From Zychaea mexicana (lineage: Eukaryota > Mucoromycota > Mucoromycetes > Mucorales > Lichtheimiaceae), in contig NW_026516666.1 in assembly GCF_025766255.1 (NCBI RefSeq), positions 620,001 to 684,000 on the forward strand: a DNA stretch of 64,000 nt. Reading direction: 5' to 3'. The notes under the pieces are model-generated. The model was not told the origin of the DNA and did not search any database. It saw only the letters and a list, made by a program, of their open reading frames with translations. The translations under genes and the position numbers were made by a program. The stretch's first letter is position 1. Every line of letters starts with the position of its first letter. Below are positions 1 through 11,500 of the stretch, in pieces.

Positions 1-416
1 TTTTGTGTTTGTGTGTGTGTGTGTGTGTGCACCTTCCGGCATGCCTGCAAAAAAAAAAGCTTTGGTGCAACATTGACACACAGTATCGAGTGTTGAGCAC
101 ATAGCATTGACGAAGATAGAGAGAGAGAGAGAAAAAAGGAACCTTTATTTATCTTGTCTATGAACTGCACTACGTATGAGATCATGAATACCAGCCAGTC
201 GTCTCTGTCTTCTGTCTACCCGTATGTCCATGTCTATCTCTCTCCCTTTATACATAACATACTTTCTCTCTCTATGTATATTAGCTCTCCCAGACTCCTA
301 TTTTTTTTTGTCATGGTAGAAGCTATAGGCTGTCTTTTGAATTGTGTTGATAACGAGCTTCTTTTTTCCCTCTCTTCTTTTTAACTTTTATTATTACTTT
401 TGCTTCACACATACAC
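1..416. other. Upstream region with low-complexity tracts, no gene seen
   Basis: A (GT)n microsatellite lies at about positions 5-29, followed by GA-rich and CT-rich runs. The pyrimidine-rich stretch just before position 417 is typical of a fungal core promoter or leader for the RGS-domain gene. I see no convincing coding sequence. Confidence 0.5.
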
Positions 417-1654
417 ATGGGAACCCAACAACGACCCAGCACAGGACCTACGACATCAATGCTGAAACGCTGGCACAGCAAACGGATGGCCGGACTACAC
501 GAATTACCAACGCTAGAGCAAGTGCTGCGACGGCAAAGTCGGCCTCCGGTGTGTTTGTACAACTACTACATTGTTCTCCGCGACCGTCTCGAGCTCGAGA
601 CGCTGCTCGACTTTTGGCTGGATGTGCAGCAAGCGCGCGTATTGCATAGACGGTACTTGAAACAGCAACAGCAACAACTACAAAGCAAAAAGTCATTCAT
701 CACTCTATCGCCCACGCCATCGAACTTATCGCATGAACAGCAGTTGACCCACTCGCTATTGCTGGCATCATCGGCGCCATCCGTTGTCACCGAGACGCAC
801 ATGGCGCAGGTGGTCGAGCGTATCTATTTGCGTTACATTGTGCCGAGTGCGGAAAAGGAACTTTTTCATCTTCCGTTGTCGATGCGCGATGCTATTACTG
901 AAAAAGGTCTTGCAGATGACCCGGTCGTCTACAACCAGGCACAGAAGTATGTCTATCAATTGCTGCAGGCAACTTGGCCCCAATTTCTGCAATACAAGGT
1001 CTTTATGAACCTCACTCTGCATCAACAGCTCGGTCGCGTTGCCGTGGGTCTTGCAAGTCTGCTTATCGGCTTTTCCATCGAGTTCTCGTTGATCTTTTTG
1101 AATTTTCAACCTTGGCATTATCGACTATCGGTAAGCAGATAATTACGGAATGTTTTTTATGCTTTGTGCGAGGATGAGTCCGTCAAGAAATTGTTTAAGA
1201 GTCAAAGGTGGTGAGGGAATGCTAATAAAGAGAGAGAAGACCTGCACTCCTAACTATATAACACGGGGTAAAATAGGGCATCGTACCTATCTTGTTCGGA
1301 GTGTACTGCTTGATCTCGGGTTTGACAGGAGTAGATCCGATATGGGTGCTGGCGTTCAACGTCAGGTAATTAAGGAAGGATCTGATGATGTCTTACTGCT
1401 ATTTGCCCCTCTCCTTGGACGTTTTACTAATATCGTGTCTTCTTTTTCTCCTCACATCTTCTTCACACCCCTGATGTTGATTACTGATAACGTGAATATA
1501 TAGTGAGACAACCACATTTCATTTTAACCGGATACAACAGCCCAAGGTCAGAGAAATTCTGGTAGCTCGGTCTGTCATCGTGCTGAGTATATGTTTGCTT
1601 ATCACGATCATATTACTGGTGTTATTTTGTGCAGTGCCAGGGAAACGACTGTAA
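417..1654 (+). CDS. RAX1: RGS-domain multi-pass membrane protein, RAX1-like
   Basis: Three exons, 417-1130, 1277-1365 and 1504-1654, join in frame to a 317-residue protein. The N-terminal half (about residues 20-190) reads as an RGS-type helical domain, starting LPTLEQVLRRQ and containing ELETLLDFWLDVQQA. Hydrophobic segments follow at the end of exon 1 (VAVGLASLLIGFSIEFSLIF), in exon 2 (IVPILFGVYCLISGL) and in exon 3 (VIVLSICLLITIILLVLFC). An RGS domain followed by three membrane segments is the layout of fungal Rax1-type proteins, which act at the plasma membrane in polarity and bud-site selection. Its role in a filamentous or zygomycete-like fungus is inferred. All introns have GT..AG ends and the phases (0, 2) close without a stop. 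The ATG at 417 gives the RGS domain directly. It is shorter than yeast Rax1. Confidence 0.8.
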
Positions 1655-2331
1655 TAGCCTGACGTACCATAATACTTCACTGCATATATTCACAAACATC
1701 GTATACTCCTCGCAATGTTTTTTATTAACGTGCACATATACACCACACTATACACATCTCTTTTTAAACTTTCTATCTCTCTGCTAATATACTATTATCA
1801 CCACCGTTTTTGTTGTTTTTTAAAATCAAACAAAAAGAGTATGCAAGGATCATTATTCATTACCTTCGATCTGTTGATAGCGTTGTAATACCACCTTCTG
1901 AAAAGCGTTAAAGACAGAAGTATTTACACTGCAGTAATTAATAGTGCTCATGCAAATAAAGGCTCTCCTAGCATGTACATAGTCAGACATCCGGATTTAT
2001 TACTCGTTCGCATACGTGCCAATCTTCTCAGGAACAAAAAACACCGAGAAACACAACAATCCAAACGCATCGATAGCCAATAATACAAAGAAAAACGACA
2101 ACCGTACAAGAGGACGACAACATCGTCGCCAAGGACAGAAACGACAAAATAGACCATCAGTGACAGCTCTCCTTCTTAATTACTTTTATTAGGCTTGCCT
2201 TCTGCAGAAGTACAAAACAGTCTCTGAAGGAGTGATTCATGATGCGCGGAGAAAAGGTAACTTCTGTGTGGATAGTAAACTAGCGCAAATAGACGAGATT
2301 AGTAGGGTACATATTACAACAAATTTATTAA
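1655..2331. other. Intergenic region, no supported gene
   Basis: This stretch lies between the convergent RAX1-like and POL4-like genes, so it should hold two 3' UTRs and terminators. A minus-strand reading frame at 1948-2157 is hydrophobic but matches nothing I recognise and has no splice-compatible partners. Confidence 0.4.
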
Positions 2332-5029
2332 TTAACAGTTTCGCATGGATGGTTCGACCCAGGGTATGTCGATGATTTCAAACGCGTGTTCTTCTGTCTT
2401 GACAGGTATACGTTCTCGTGACGAATCCTTGTATATGCCTGAGCTCTTTACTGATAAGCCTTTTTCCTGTTGACAGAAAGAGCAACATCGTAACATATTA
2501 GAGCCAAAGAGAGATGAGAAGTGATGGATTTTAACACGAAGCAATCAAAGTACAGCAATGGTCGCCTTTTTACCTTTTTGGCATAATCTCTGAGAGATCG
2601 CTCAAACTGCTGAGAACCACTCCAACCCAAAACCGCACACGCATAATCATCAAGTGAAGTTACTATAAAGTCCACCTGTCTCAGAGTTTGTGTTGACGGC
2701 TGCAAGAATGCCGTAAAGCACTAGTTATCAGGCATAGTTAGTAGCGATTATAGGGTTGTTTGTATATCGCAGGAAAAAGAGAATGTAAATACACACCGTA
2801 TCCAGTCTATCCATATCTCCACCACTACTGCTATAGTGAGTTCCAGAAGAGCCCTTGCTGGCTTTGTCCGAAATAAGAAGGACATGTTTAACGTAGCCTG
2901 TAGCATACATTTGCAGTTTGCTTAGTCACTCTTACGATCGTAAAAGAGTACCTCGCCCTGCCAGTATAATGCAAACCTTGTTCGATCATACGATCGACTA
3001 TCTTCCGTATAAAGAGATCGGTACCGTGCTTCAAGTGATGACTAGCAATGACAATATCCAAATCGCCGTTTTCTTCTTTTCCTCGTCTAGTACGTTATTC
3101 AGCTCAGTACACCATATATCTGCTTCTCACTCAGTTTCAAATATAACAGAACAGAATGCTCAAATTCAAATTGCTTTTACCTGTAGCCACCCACAGGTGT
3201 AGCGAACGCTTTTGAATCGATTTCTTTGACTTCTTTCTCCACAATGTCGATAAGCTCTTTGACATCTTGTCGACTCATACTAGTATACATTGATACAGAT
3301 TTTTGAAGAAAATAAACGTCAAATGAATTATGGGCTTGAGAAGGCTATTGAGTGTGAAAACTTACGGTTGCTCCAAATCAGGTAATAATTCGATTCCTAG
3401 CTTCACTACCTTAACCAATTTGGCTTCATTCAGCACATCTTGAAGCGTACGATACCCTTTAGCGTACCATAGGTTAGCAGTCGATGGACCCACGCCTATC
3501 AAAGGATATGTGCAATTTGTTCCAAAGTTAGGCTTGCATCGTCACATAAAAACAGACATGCACAGACTACACAACAAGAACAAGTACCAAACACTTTGTT
3601 AAAAAGAGTCAATGTGCGAAACTTTGTATCGCTCAACAGGCTTTCGGCATCTGGAATCGTGCCAGTCTTCAAATATATACGAATCAAATCAGAGATCTTT
3701 TTGCCGATGCCTAGATCATTTCAATACTATTAGGCACTAATTTGAGGAAACTTTTATCTACTACTTTTTTTTTTATTTTATTTACCAGTAATTTGCTTTG
3801 CCTCGTCAGCAGACTGTATCTTTCGTGGATATGCCTGTTGTTAGAGACCGAGCCGAAATAAAAATGACAAAACCAAAGAAATGAGTAAGTACTATGTTAT
3901 AAGCCATTACTCACCCTTCAAAAGAGCCAGACATCCCTCCCTCCTGTTCACTGTTTAGAATGACAATTGTCATACCTTGATAGCCGCAATTGCATGCCTG
4001 TAGCTCAATGCATTCTTGTCTTGCATATCCATTAAGCGCTGACGTTCCAATAGTCGTAGTAAGAAAACAAGTTTTCCGTGATGTCGTGCATTAAGTGGTG
4101 TTTTTCGCAAACATTCGTATTTTGTATTTAAGAAACCTGAAGCAAGATCGCCGTCAACTTTGTAGTAATAATGTTTGTATGAATAATAGAAAATTTAATG
4201 GATTTGGAAGATAGAGAGAAAGAAATGTAGGTATTACCATGATTTTCTGAGGTTCTAAAGTATCAAAATGGTCAGTCAGTTCTAAAACGTAAAAACCATA
4301 AACACTAAGATAGACAGCTATAACTTACGCTTCGTCCTGTTCTTCTTCATTATCAAAGGATGGGAGCGGATCTGGAGGCATATGATCATATCGTCTGTTT
4401 AAAACTTCTTCTGACCGCGCAAGCCGAATTGATGGTTGCTCTTGTTGTTGCTGTTGTTGCTTGGAGGATTGAGTGTCATCCTTCTCATCCTTGGCTCCAG
4501 GGTGACCCATTTGGATCTGATATGTATTCATAGGTATGTACTCGTGTTTCTTCAGACTGCAGTGGAAGGTGGTTAGTAAGTCACAATGCAAAACCTTCTG
4601 TCAACCAAAGTATATAATCAAGTTACCATTCCTTTAGCCACTCGATTTTGACAACCGGTACCTGCGATGTAGTAGTAGCGTAGGTTAAAAGACGTTTATT
4701 GTGACCGATTGATCGTCGTAAGCTGTAAGGGAAAACTCTAAATCTATCCACTTACCGTATGGTTTTCCAGATGTCTTTTCACACGCGAAGCAGACGCTAG
4801 TGCTGTTAACATTACATTTGCGCTAGCTTGATCGATACACACTTCACCACCTGCATATGATGCAAAGATAACCCATGTATGAGGCCAGATCTTCTCTCGT
4901 CACACTAACCATGCTTTACGTACCAGATTTTTCTAGACCGTGCTTCAAGGATTCAATTTGGTATGGTTCTAGTTTCAACGGTAGAAAAAATGCTTTGATA
5001 GTAGCCAGCGAATCATTTTCACCACCCAT
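2332..5029 (-). CDS. POL4: Family X DNA polymerase (POL4 / Pol lambda-like), BRCT domain plus polymerase
   Basis: A multi-exon minus-strand gene. The start is taken as the ATG at 5029-5027 because the BRCT domain begins at once (AFFLPLKLEPYQIESLK, then SGGEVCIDQAS and VPVVKIEWLKEC), spread over exons 4924-5029, 4756-4850 and 4627-4661. A glutamine-rich linker follows (4329-4556). The lyase/helix-hairpin-helix region reads FLNTKYECLRKTPLN ... ALSYRHAIAAIK, and the second HhH reads FGVGPSTA. The catalytic palm has GNDIDIVIT (the DxD pair) and RQVDFIVTS (third aspartate), then LGWSGSQQFERSLRDYA. The C-terminus (EEHAFEIIDIPWVEPSMRNC) resembles Pol lambda/Pol4 tails. The family fills short gaps during non-homologous end joining and base excision repair in the nucleus. 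The exon at about 4238-4254 is only 17 nt and is the least certain. Catalytic residues look intact. Confidence 0.85.
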
Positions 5030-5578
5030 GACTCTAATCTGTTCGCTTTTCGTTAGACGGCAAAGAAAAAAGTGGGGAAGAAAAGAAAAAGAACGAAAAT
5101 TCTATTTCATGCAAATTCCGTGGATTCAAACCACTTGATTCTAAAGTCCGTACATGGATGTAGTTAACTGCATTCATCCCCCCCCTGACGAACCGGGCAA
5201 TCAAGTTACGACATAGAAGATTACTTTCAGTTTGGTCAATGTTGATGTCATTTTTGCTGCTGGTAGAGAGAAATTACGTTCTCGGGGCATCTAGCAGATT
5301 CGGCTATGCAGCATATCTACCTGAATTGCTATACGCTCCGAAGACATTGCTTTATTATCTATCCAACTACTGCAGTGACATCGAACAGCCCTAAGGAAGA
5401 GAGACTGTGTGGTCCTTTTATGCAACCTAAGATTTGATACTGTAGAGAGTAAAGTCGATTTGTTTAGAGTTTCGTGAAACGTTATCAAATAAATGGGAAA
5501 AGTATACCTCGAAAAAAAAATAAAGAGGACTGGCGTGCCAGGTCTTCTCTTTCTCTTTTACTGCTTCCTTTTTTTCCC
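5030..5578. other. Divergent promoter region between POL4-like and methyltransferase-fusion genes
   Basis: About 550 bp between two divergently transcribed genes, so it probably carries both promoters. I see a CT-rich leader just before 5579 and no clear coding sequence. Confidence 0.4.
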
Positions 5579-8500
5579 ATGACACCGTCTTCGTCGGCCA
5601 GCGCGAGCGACGGAAACGCATTTGCTTGGCAGTTACTTCAGCATAGCGCGTCAGGTAAGATAAGTTGGTATTGAAGTCACCTCGGGCAATTTTTTGACAG
5701 CCCCACTACTGTCACATTCTACAGGTGGTGGTGAACCAAGAAGGCAGCACACAAACGCATATCATTATCAACGACAGCATTACCACCATTATCAGCAGCA
5801 ACAAGGCACATCATACCATCAGATCCAACCGCAATACTCTAACGATCCGTCATATTATTCACCAAGCTACCATATTTATGGCGACTACTCGGTGAGAAAG
5901 ATGAGAAAATGATTGCCCCAGAAATTTCAAGAAGAAGAAAAAATTTTGACAACTCACACTTGTTTATTTTGTTTCTATAAAAGCGACCATGTGACCAACA
6001 ACAACAACAATACTGGTATCATTCTCACCCTGCAACTGGTACTGCTGGATATGCGACGTATGGATATGTACAGCACAATCAACTGCCACCAACAGAAGAG
6101 CCGCCGCCGCCTCCTCCTCCAAGTACTTTACCTAAAGATCCTGTGCCGCCTCCACCACCACCACCTCCTCCTCCTCCATTGTCTGAACCATCTTCGCCCG
6201 AATCCCGTTCCCCACAGTCCGCGGCTTGTGTTACTGGAAAAACCGGAACTCCTTCCCCGAAACCGGCGCCACAGCAGGAGCAGCCCTCGAAAAGGTTCGG
6301 CCGGTTCATGGGCAAATTGTTGCTCGTCAAAAGCAGTAGAAAAAAGCCAACAGCAGCCAGTGGGTCACCGGCATCTCAAAACAAGTCGCTCAATGGTTAC
6401 TTTCGCACGCAAAAAGAATCGTCTACTGCTACTACTGCTACTGCTACTACAAAGACCGTAACAACAGGAGACGACGCCCGGAAGCCGTTGTGCGTTTCAG
6501 ATTCAACTACCGATGGTGATCAGCATGAAAAACTTGTCTCACAGAACTGCATCAACGACGACGCCAATAGAACAGATGCGACTTTTTCGGTTGAAGCTAA
6601 CAACAATAGAGACAATGTTATTTCCAAAGCTCTGCCGCTAATATTATCGTCATCACCATCATCAGCGATAGTACTGCCATTGTCGTTACCGTCACACCAA
6701 CAACCACAACCGCATCAGTACACTAGCAACAGCCATGATAATGATGATCTGCTTTTACTCGAGGACGATGATCTCAGCTCGCTCAGCTCACTTCAAAGCG
6801 AAGATGACGTCTTGGGTCCGTGGAGTGAAGATATCACGCCCATGTGCACGGAATGTGAAGCGTCGAGGGACGAGACATCAGGACCTATTGAAACTGATTG
6901 GCTATGCTCCCATTGTAAGGACAAGTGGGTCGACCACACGAGCGCATGGCTTGGACGGATTGCCGAAAAGAAACGTTCCAGTAAAAGCGATACAGAAAAG
7001 AAGCAAAAGAAGCAGCAGCAGCAGCAGCGACTAGCGGCCATAGTGTCAGTCGTGCCTAAAACGGTACCTCGCCAACACAAAAAGCAGCGGCGTACAACAG
7101 CAACGAATGCTTCAGCTACTGGTCTTAAAAAAATTAAAAAAGTGAAAACGACGACAAAGACTGTTAAAAAGAAATTGGCACCTGCTCCACCACCGACCAA
7201 ATCGCAGACAGAAAAGTATGTAACCACTGGTGCCTTCATGACGCGCAACACAGCCAAACAGCTTGCAGATCCGGAAAATGGATTTCATCCGAATCCATAT
7301 GGATTTGCGCGGAATCAAAAAGTTGAGGTGCTCAATATCAACGGCCATTGGTATCGTGGCGTGCTTACAGTGATGAAGGCATCCAAAGTCAAAGTGTCCT
7401 ATATGGACTGGCAAGATCAGGAAGAGTGGATCAACATGGGTAGCCGCCGAATTCGCATATATAGCGCTGCTGCCGAAGTTGAAAATAACGATGACGACGA
7501 CGATGCGGAAGAAGAAACCGAGACCAATGTCGATCAAGAAAAAGCTAGAAAGAGTACAGGTACATTGTCTGGTGCTCAAGGTAATCTTATAAAGAGAAGC
7601 ATATATACTACTACTCTACAGATTATTGAATGGGAATTATTTGTGCGTATATACAATCTTACAGAAAAAGAAGTTGAAGATGTTTATGGTGATCCTCTCT
7701 TACCGCAAGCCTCGAGTGGCGTTCGTGCCGACGACTATGTCAGCGCAACATTGGATAGAGATCCCCAGCAAATATTTAATGACAACGAGGTCTTTTTGAC
7801 GCGTCGAATGGCGCGAGAACTGACAGACGAGCACGGATTTCGAGCCAATTCATTTGGTTATCGTTATAATCGTGCAGTTGCGGTGACATTCAAGGCTGCC
7901 CGGGGCCATAACAGGAAAATTGAGTATCTGGGATACTTGCGCGAAATGCGAGCGAGTCAAGTGCGTATATGGTATCCTACACTACGCCAATCGGATTGGC
8001 TGGTGGTCGGCAGTCGACGTCTACGTTTACTTAATAGTGAAGAAGAAGCGATGCTCAAGGAGCAGGCAATTTCATTACCTTCTCAGCCCGCTGAAGATTC
8101 CAGACCTGACGAGCATACAAAGCATATTATCTCCATCGAAGCAAGGCTTCATGAGAAATCCAAATTTATTGCTGCGCAAGGAGAAGCAATGCCAAGCAAA
8201 GACCCAGTCCCTAAAGTGCCAAAGATTGTACAAGTTGAAAAGTCAGGAGGAGCATCGAAGATTGTAGCAGAGCCACTACATAAAGTGCCATCACAGCCAG
8301 ACGAGCGAGCTGTTCCAGAACAGCAGTCACCACTGGTAGAGACAGATGCATCAGTAGCACCAACCCTACCGCCTCCAAAACGGAAACGTGGCCGGCCTCG
8401 AAAGTATCCACTTCCAGATTCACTCGCGCAACAAGAACAGCCAGCAGCTCTAAAACAACAGAAACTGAAAATTCAAGAAACACCAGCTGCTAAAGCTACA

Positions 8501-11500
8501 GTTACCGAGCCAGCACAACGAGCAGAATATGAGGAAGATGAAAGCAGTGCAGCATCAACGGAATACGTGTTCAAGACAACAGGCGCGTTTGCCACACGCC
8601 GGGCGATGCGTCAGCTCAAGGATGAACACGGCTTTGTTCCAAATCCTTATGGTTACTCGTACAACCAACCAATCGAGATACTAAATACGCGTACGGCTAA
8701 AAACAAGCGATTTTGGGAGCGTGGACACCTTACTGCTATGCGACCAGGTCAGGTCAAAGTACGTTATGATGGATGGAACGAAATCTACGACGAATGGTTT
8801 ATGGTCGGTAGTCGTCGAATTCGTCCTGTATCTCAAAGCGAATGTGTTAGTAGCAATACCAATACCAATACCGATACTGCTACTGAAGACTCGGCAACGG
8901 CATCAACAGCAGCGGAAGCATCGCCCACCGTAGCTGTACCAGCGACATCATCGGATCTTATGGCACCTGAGATGAACCCAGAACTCAAAGATCTGGCGAA
9001 AAAGAAACGCAGGCATCAAGTTCTCGGTCCAGAAGATTATATACAGCTGGGATATCTGATACCTACTGATGCACCAGTTCCACCACGACGTGGCCGACCG
9101 CCGAAACCGAAAGCTTTTGTTGCCACTACTGCAGATACTATCCTTAATTCAGAAAGAGCGTCTACCGAAAGTGCAACTTCGACTATGGCTGATATACAAG
9201 CAGCATCAGAATCATCAGAAAGTGAAGCTAGCGATTATGAACAAGATCAAACTGACGACGCCAATTTCGTACAGAAACAACAAAAGAGGAGAAAAAGACA
9301 GCAATTTACAACAGTTACCGCCAACCAAAAAAGGAGAAAGAAGAAACAACCGGCCAGCACCCTGAAAGTATTAGCCCAAAAACATGAAGAAGAGCTGCAG
9401 CAACAACAACAGCATAAACCTATATCACTGCGTCGTGGTGGTGGAGGTGGGCTGACAAGTGCGGACGATCATGGCTTTATTGCCAATGTTTATGGATACG
9501 ATTATATGCAACACGTCCAAGTGCTCAATCTCGACAAAAAATGGTACGAAGCAAGACTTGTTCGGATGAGTAAGAATCGGGTTCTGATTCATTATTGCGG
9601 GTGGATCGACAAGTATGACGAGTACATACCGCTGGGAAGTCGACGCCTGCAGGTCATCGAGAATGCTCATGAGGTCCTATGTGCCGAGCCCGAGTACAAA
9701 GAGCGGTATGAGACGCTAATACTTGAAGCCAAACAACGACAACAGCAACATGAAGAAGGAGACGACTTAATCCAAGAAGGGCAACATCAGCAAACATCGG
9801 CAGCAGCAAGACGTAATAGCCGTCGACGAACCTTATCGGAGGGACCATTTGATGGATCCCTTGAAGAGATTGAATATCACAAAGAAGATGAAAATGGGCC
9901 TGGATTCGAAGGTATAGAAATAAAAAGCGTCCTTGCTGATACTTGGTTTAAGTGCAGGCCTATAATTAATATTTAGCAATAGAAATCGATGCATGGAAAG
10001 TATATTGCAACCAATGTAATGTTGTGATCAAACAATTCCGCTACTATTGCACGTATTGCGAGACGCCATCCGAAGGGTATGACTATGAAAGCTTTGAGCT
10101 ATGTTTAAGGTATATACACTGCTTTTGTTCTCTTGCTATTTGTTTCGTAATGATAATAAGAATACCAGCTCTACTTACACTTTCCTTAATTTTGTTTAAC
10201 AATAAACAAGATGCTTTGATCAAAACTTTCCATTTTGGCACGATCATCCTCGCTCCAGCTTTGCAGTCCAAGCGGTCATTAATGCCGAAATCGGACCCAT
10301 GCCAATCAAGGGCGAGCTTGTTACTGTATGGGAAGAGGACGTGATAGACGTTGCTCCGACAAACGCCAACAGCAACAACGACAACCACGAGGATAACAGC
10401 GACAAGAATAGCGGCGATGGTGAAGGCAGCAACGGCACTGACAAACATCAGATTGTTGAAGAAGCTAGCAAGGTGTTTACAGGCGATGCATCCATAGAAA
10501 TCGCCGAGCAAGGCTACAAATACTTGAAACGATGGCAACGACGTAAGGTGTGTGCATTTTGCAATGACGACGACGATACATCTAGTGAGCTTGGAAGCTT
10601 TATCGGACCATTTGTTATTGCAACATACAATAAAAATGGGGTCGAACGTAAGCGACAGTTCTGGGCTCACGATGCATGTGCACGCTATTCGCCCGAGGTA
10701 TTCTGTACGCCCGAAGGCAAATGGTATAATGTAACTTTGGCACTACGTCGTGGTCGAGGCATGGTATGTAACGTATAAAAAAAAGAGAACTGATTAGCAA
10801 ATGAGTATGTGTGTGGGTGACAAGTGGAGTGCAAAAACTCATCAGTTGAGCAAATTTGATTTGTATAGCGCTGCTATAGCTGCAAAGAAAAGGGTGCAAC
10901 CATTGGCTGCTTTGATTCTCGATGCAACAAAAGTTTTCACTTGCCTTGTGCCCAAAAACCCGTTAGTTACTTCCGCAATGGTGTGATTTTCTGGTGCCCT
11001 ACCCATGAAGCGTATTATAACAAAAAAGGTAATAAGGGATAGAGAAAAAAAGTGCTAATCCGCATCGGAAAAATTCGTTAGAAGAAGAGGGGAAGATGAT
11101 GAAGAGCAGGTTCTCCGAGATTTCTGCGAATTCTCTGTTAATCCCTCGTTGCAAATGCGATCCTAAATTTGCCGAAAATTTGTTTCACTATGTCTTTAGA
11201 TACATACGTAAATATTTTTAAATGCGATGGATGTAACAGGCAAATGGAGGATGAATCATGGTTTACATGCTTGCCATGTGCATCCGGTTATTTTTCGTCG
11301 TTCGATTTGTGTGCTGAGGTATGTGAAAGAGACCTAGAACAAAAACCACTTCTCTAATCGACCGAAAGCCACAATCGACAACCATCACCTCACCGTATCG
11401 ATATTTATTTTTAACTATATTAGTGTTTTGGAAAGCTACCAGAGTATAACCATCCACATGATCAAGATGATTTCGAAGAAACATGTACGTTGTATATTGT

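Noticed and set aside
1948..2157. Hydrophobic minus-strand frame between RAX1-like and POL4-like genes
   Set aside because: No recognised motif, no conserved splice partners, and the complementary strand is low-complexity Asn/Arg-rich.
6079..6330. Minus-strand glycine-rich frame
   Set aside because: It is the complement of the polyproline region of the fusion gene and has no independent support.
7580..7620. Possible 41 nt intron (GTAATCTT..CTACAG) inside the long exon of the fusion gene
   Set aside because: Removing 41 nt would shift the frame away from Tudor-like repeat 2, while reading through keeps one open frame; kept as coding.
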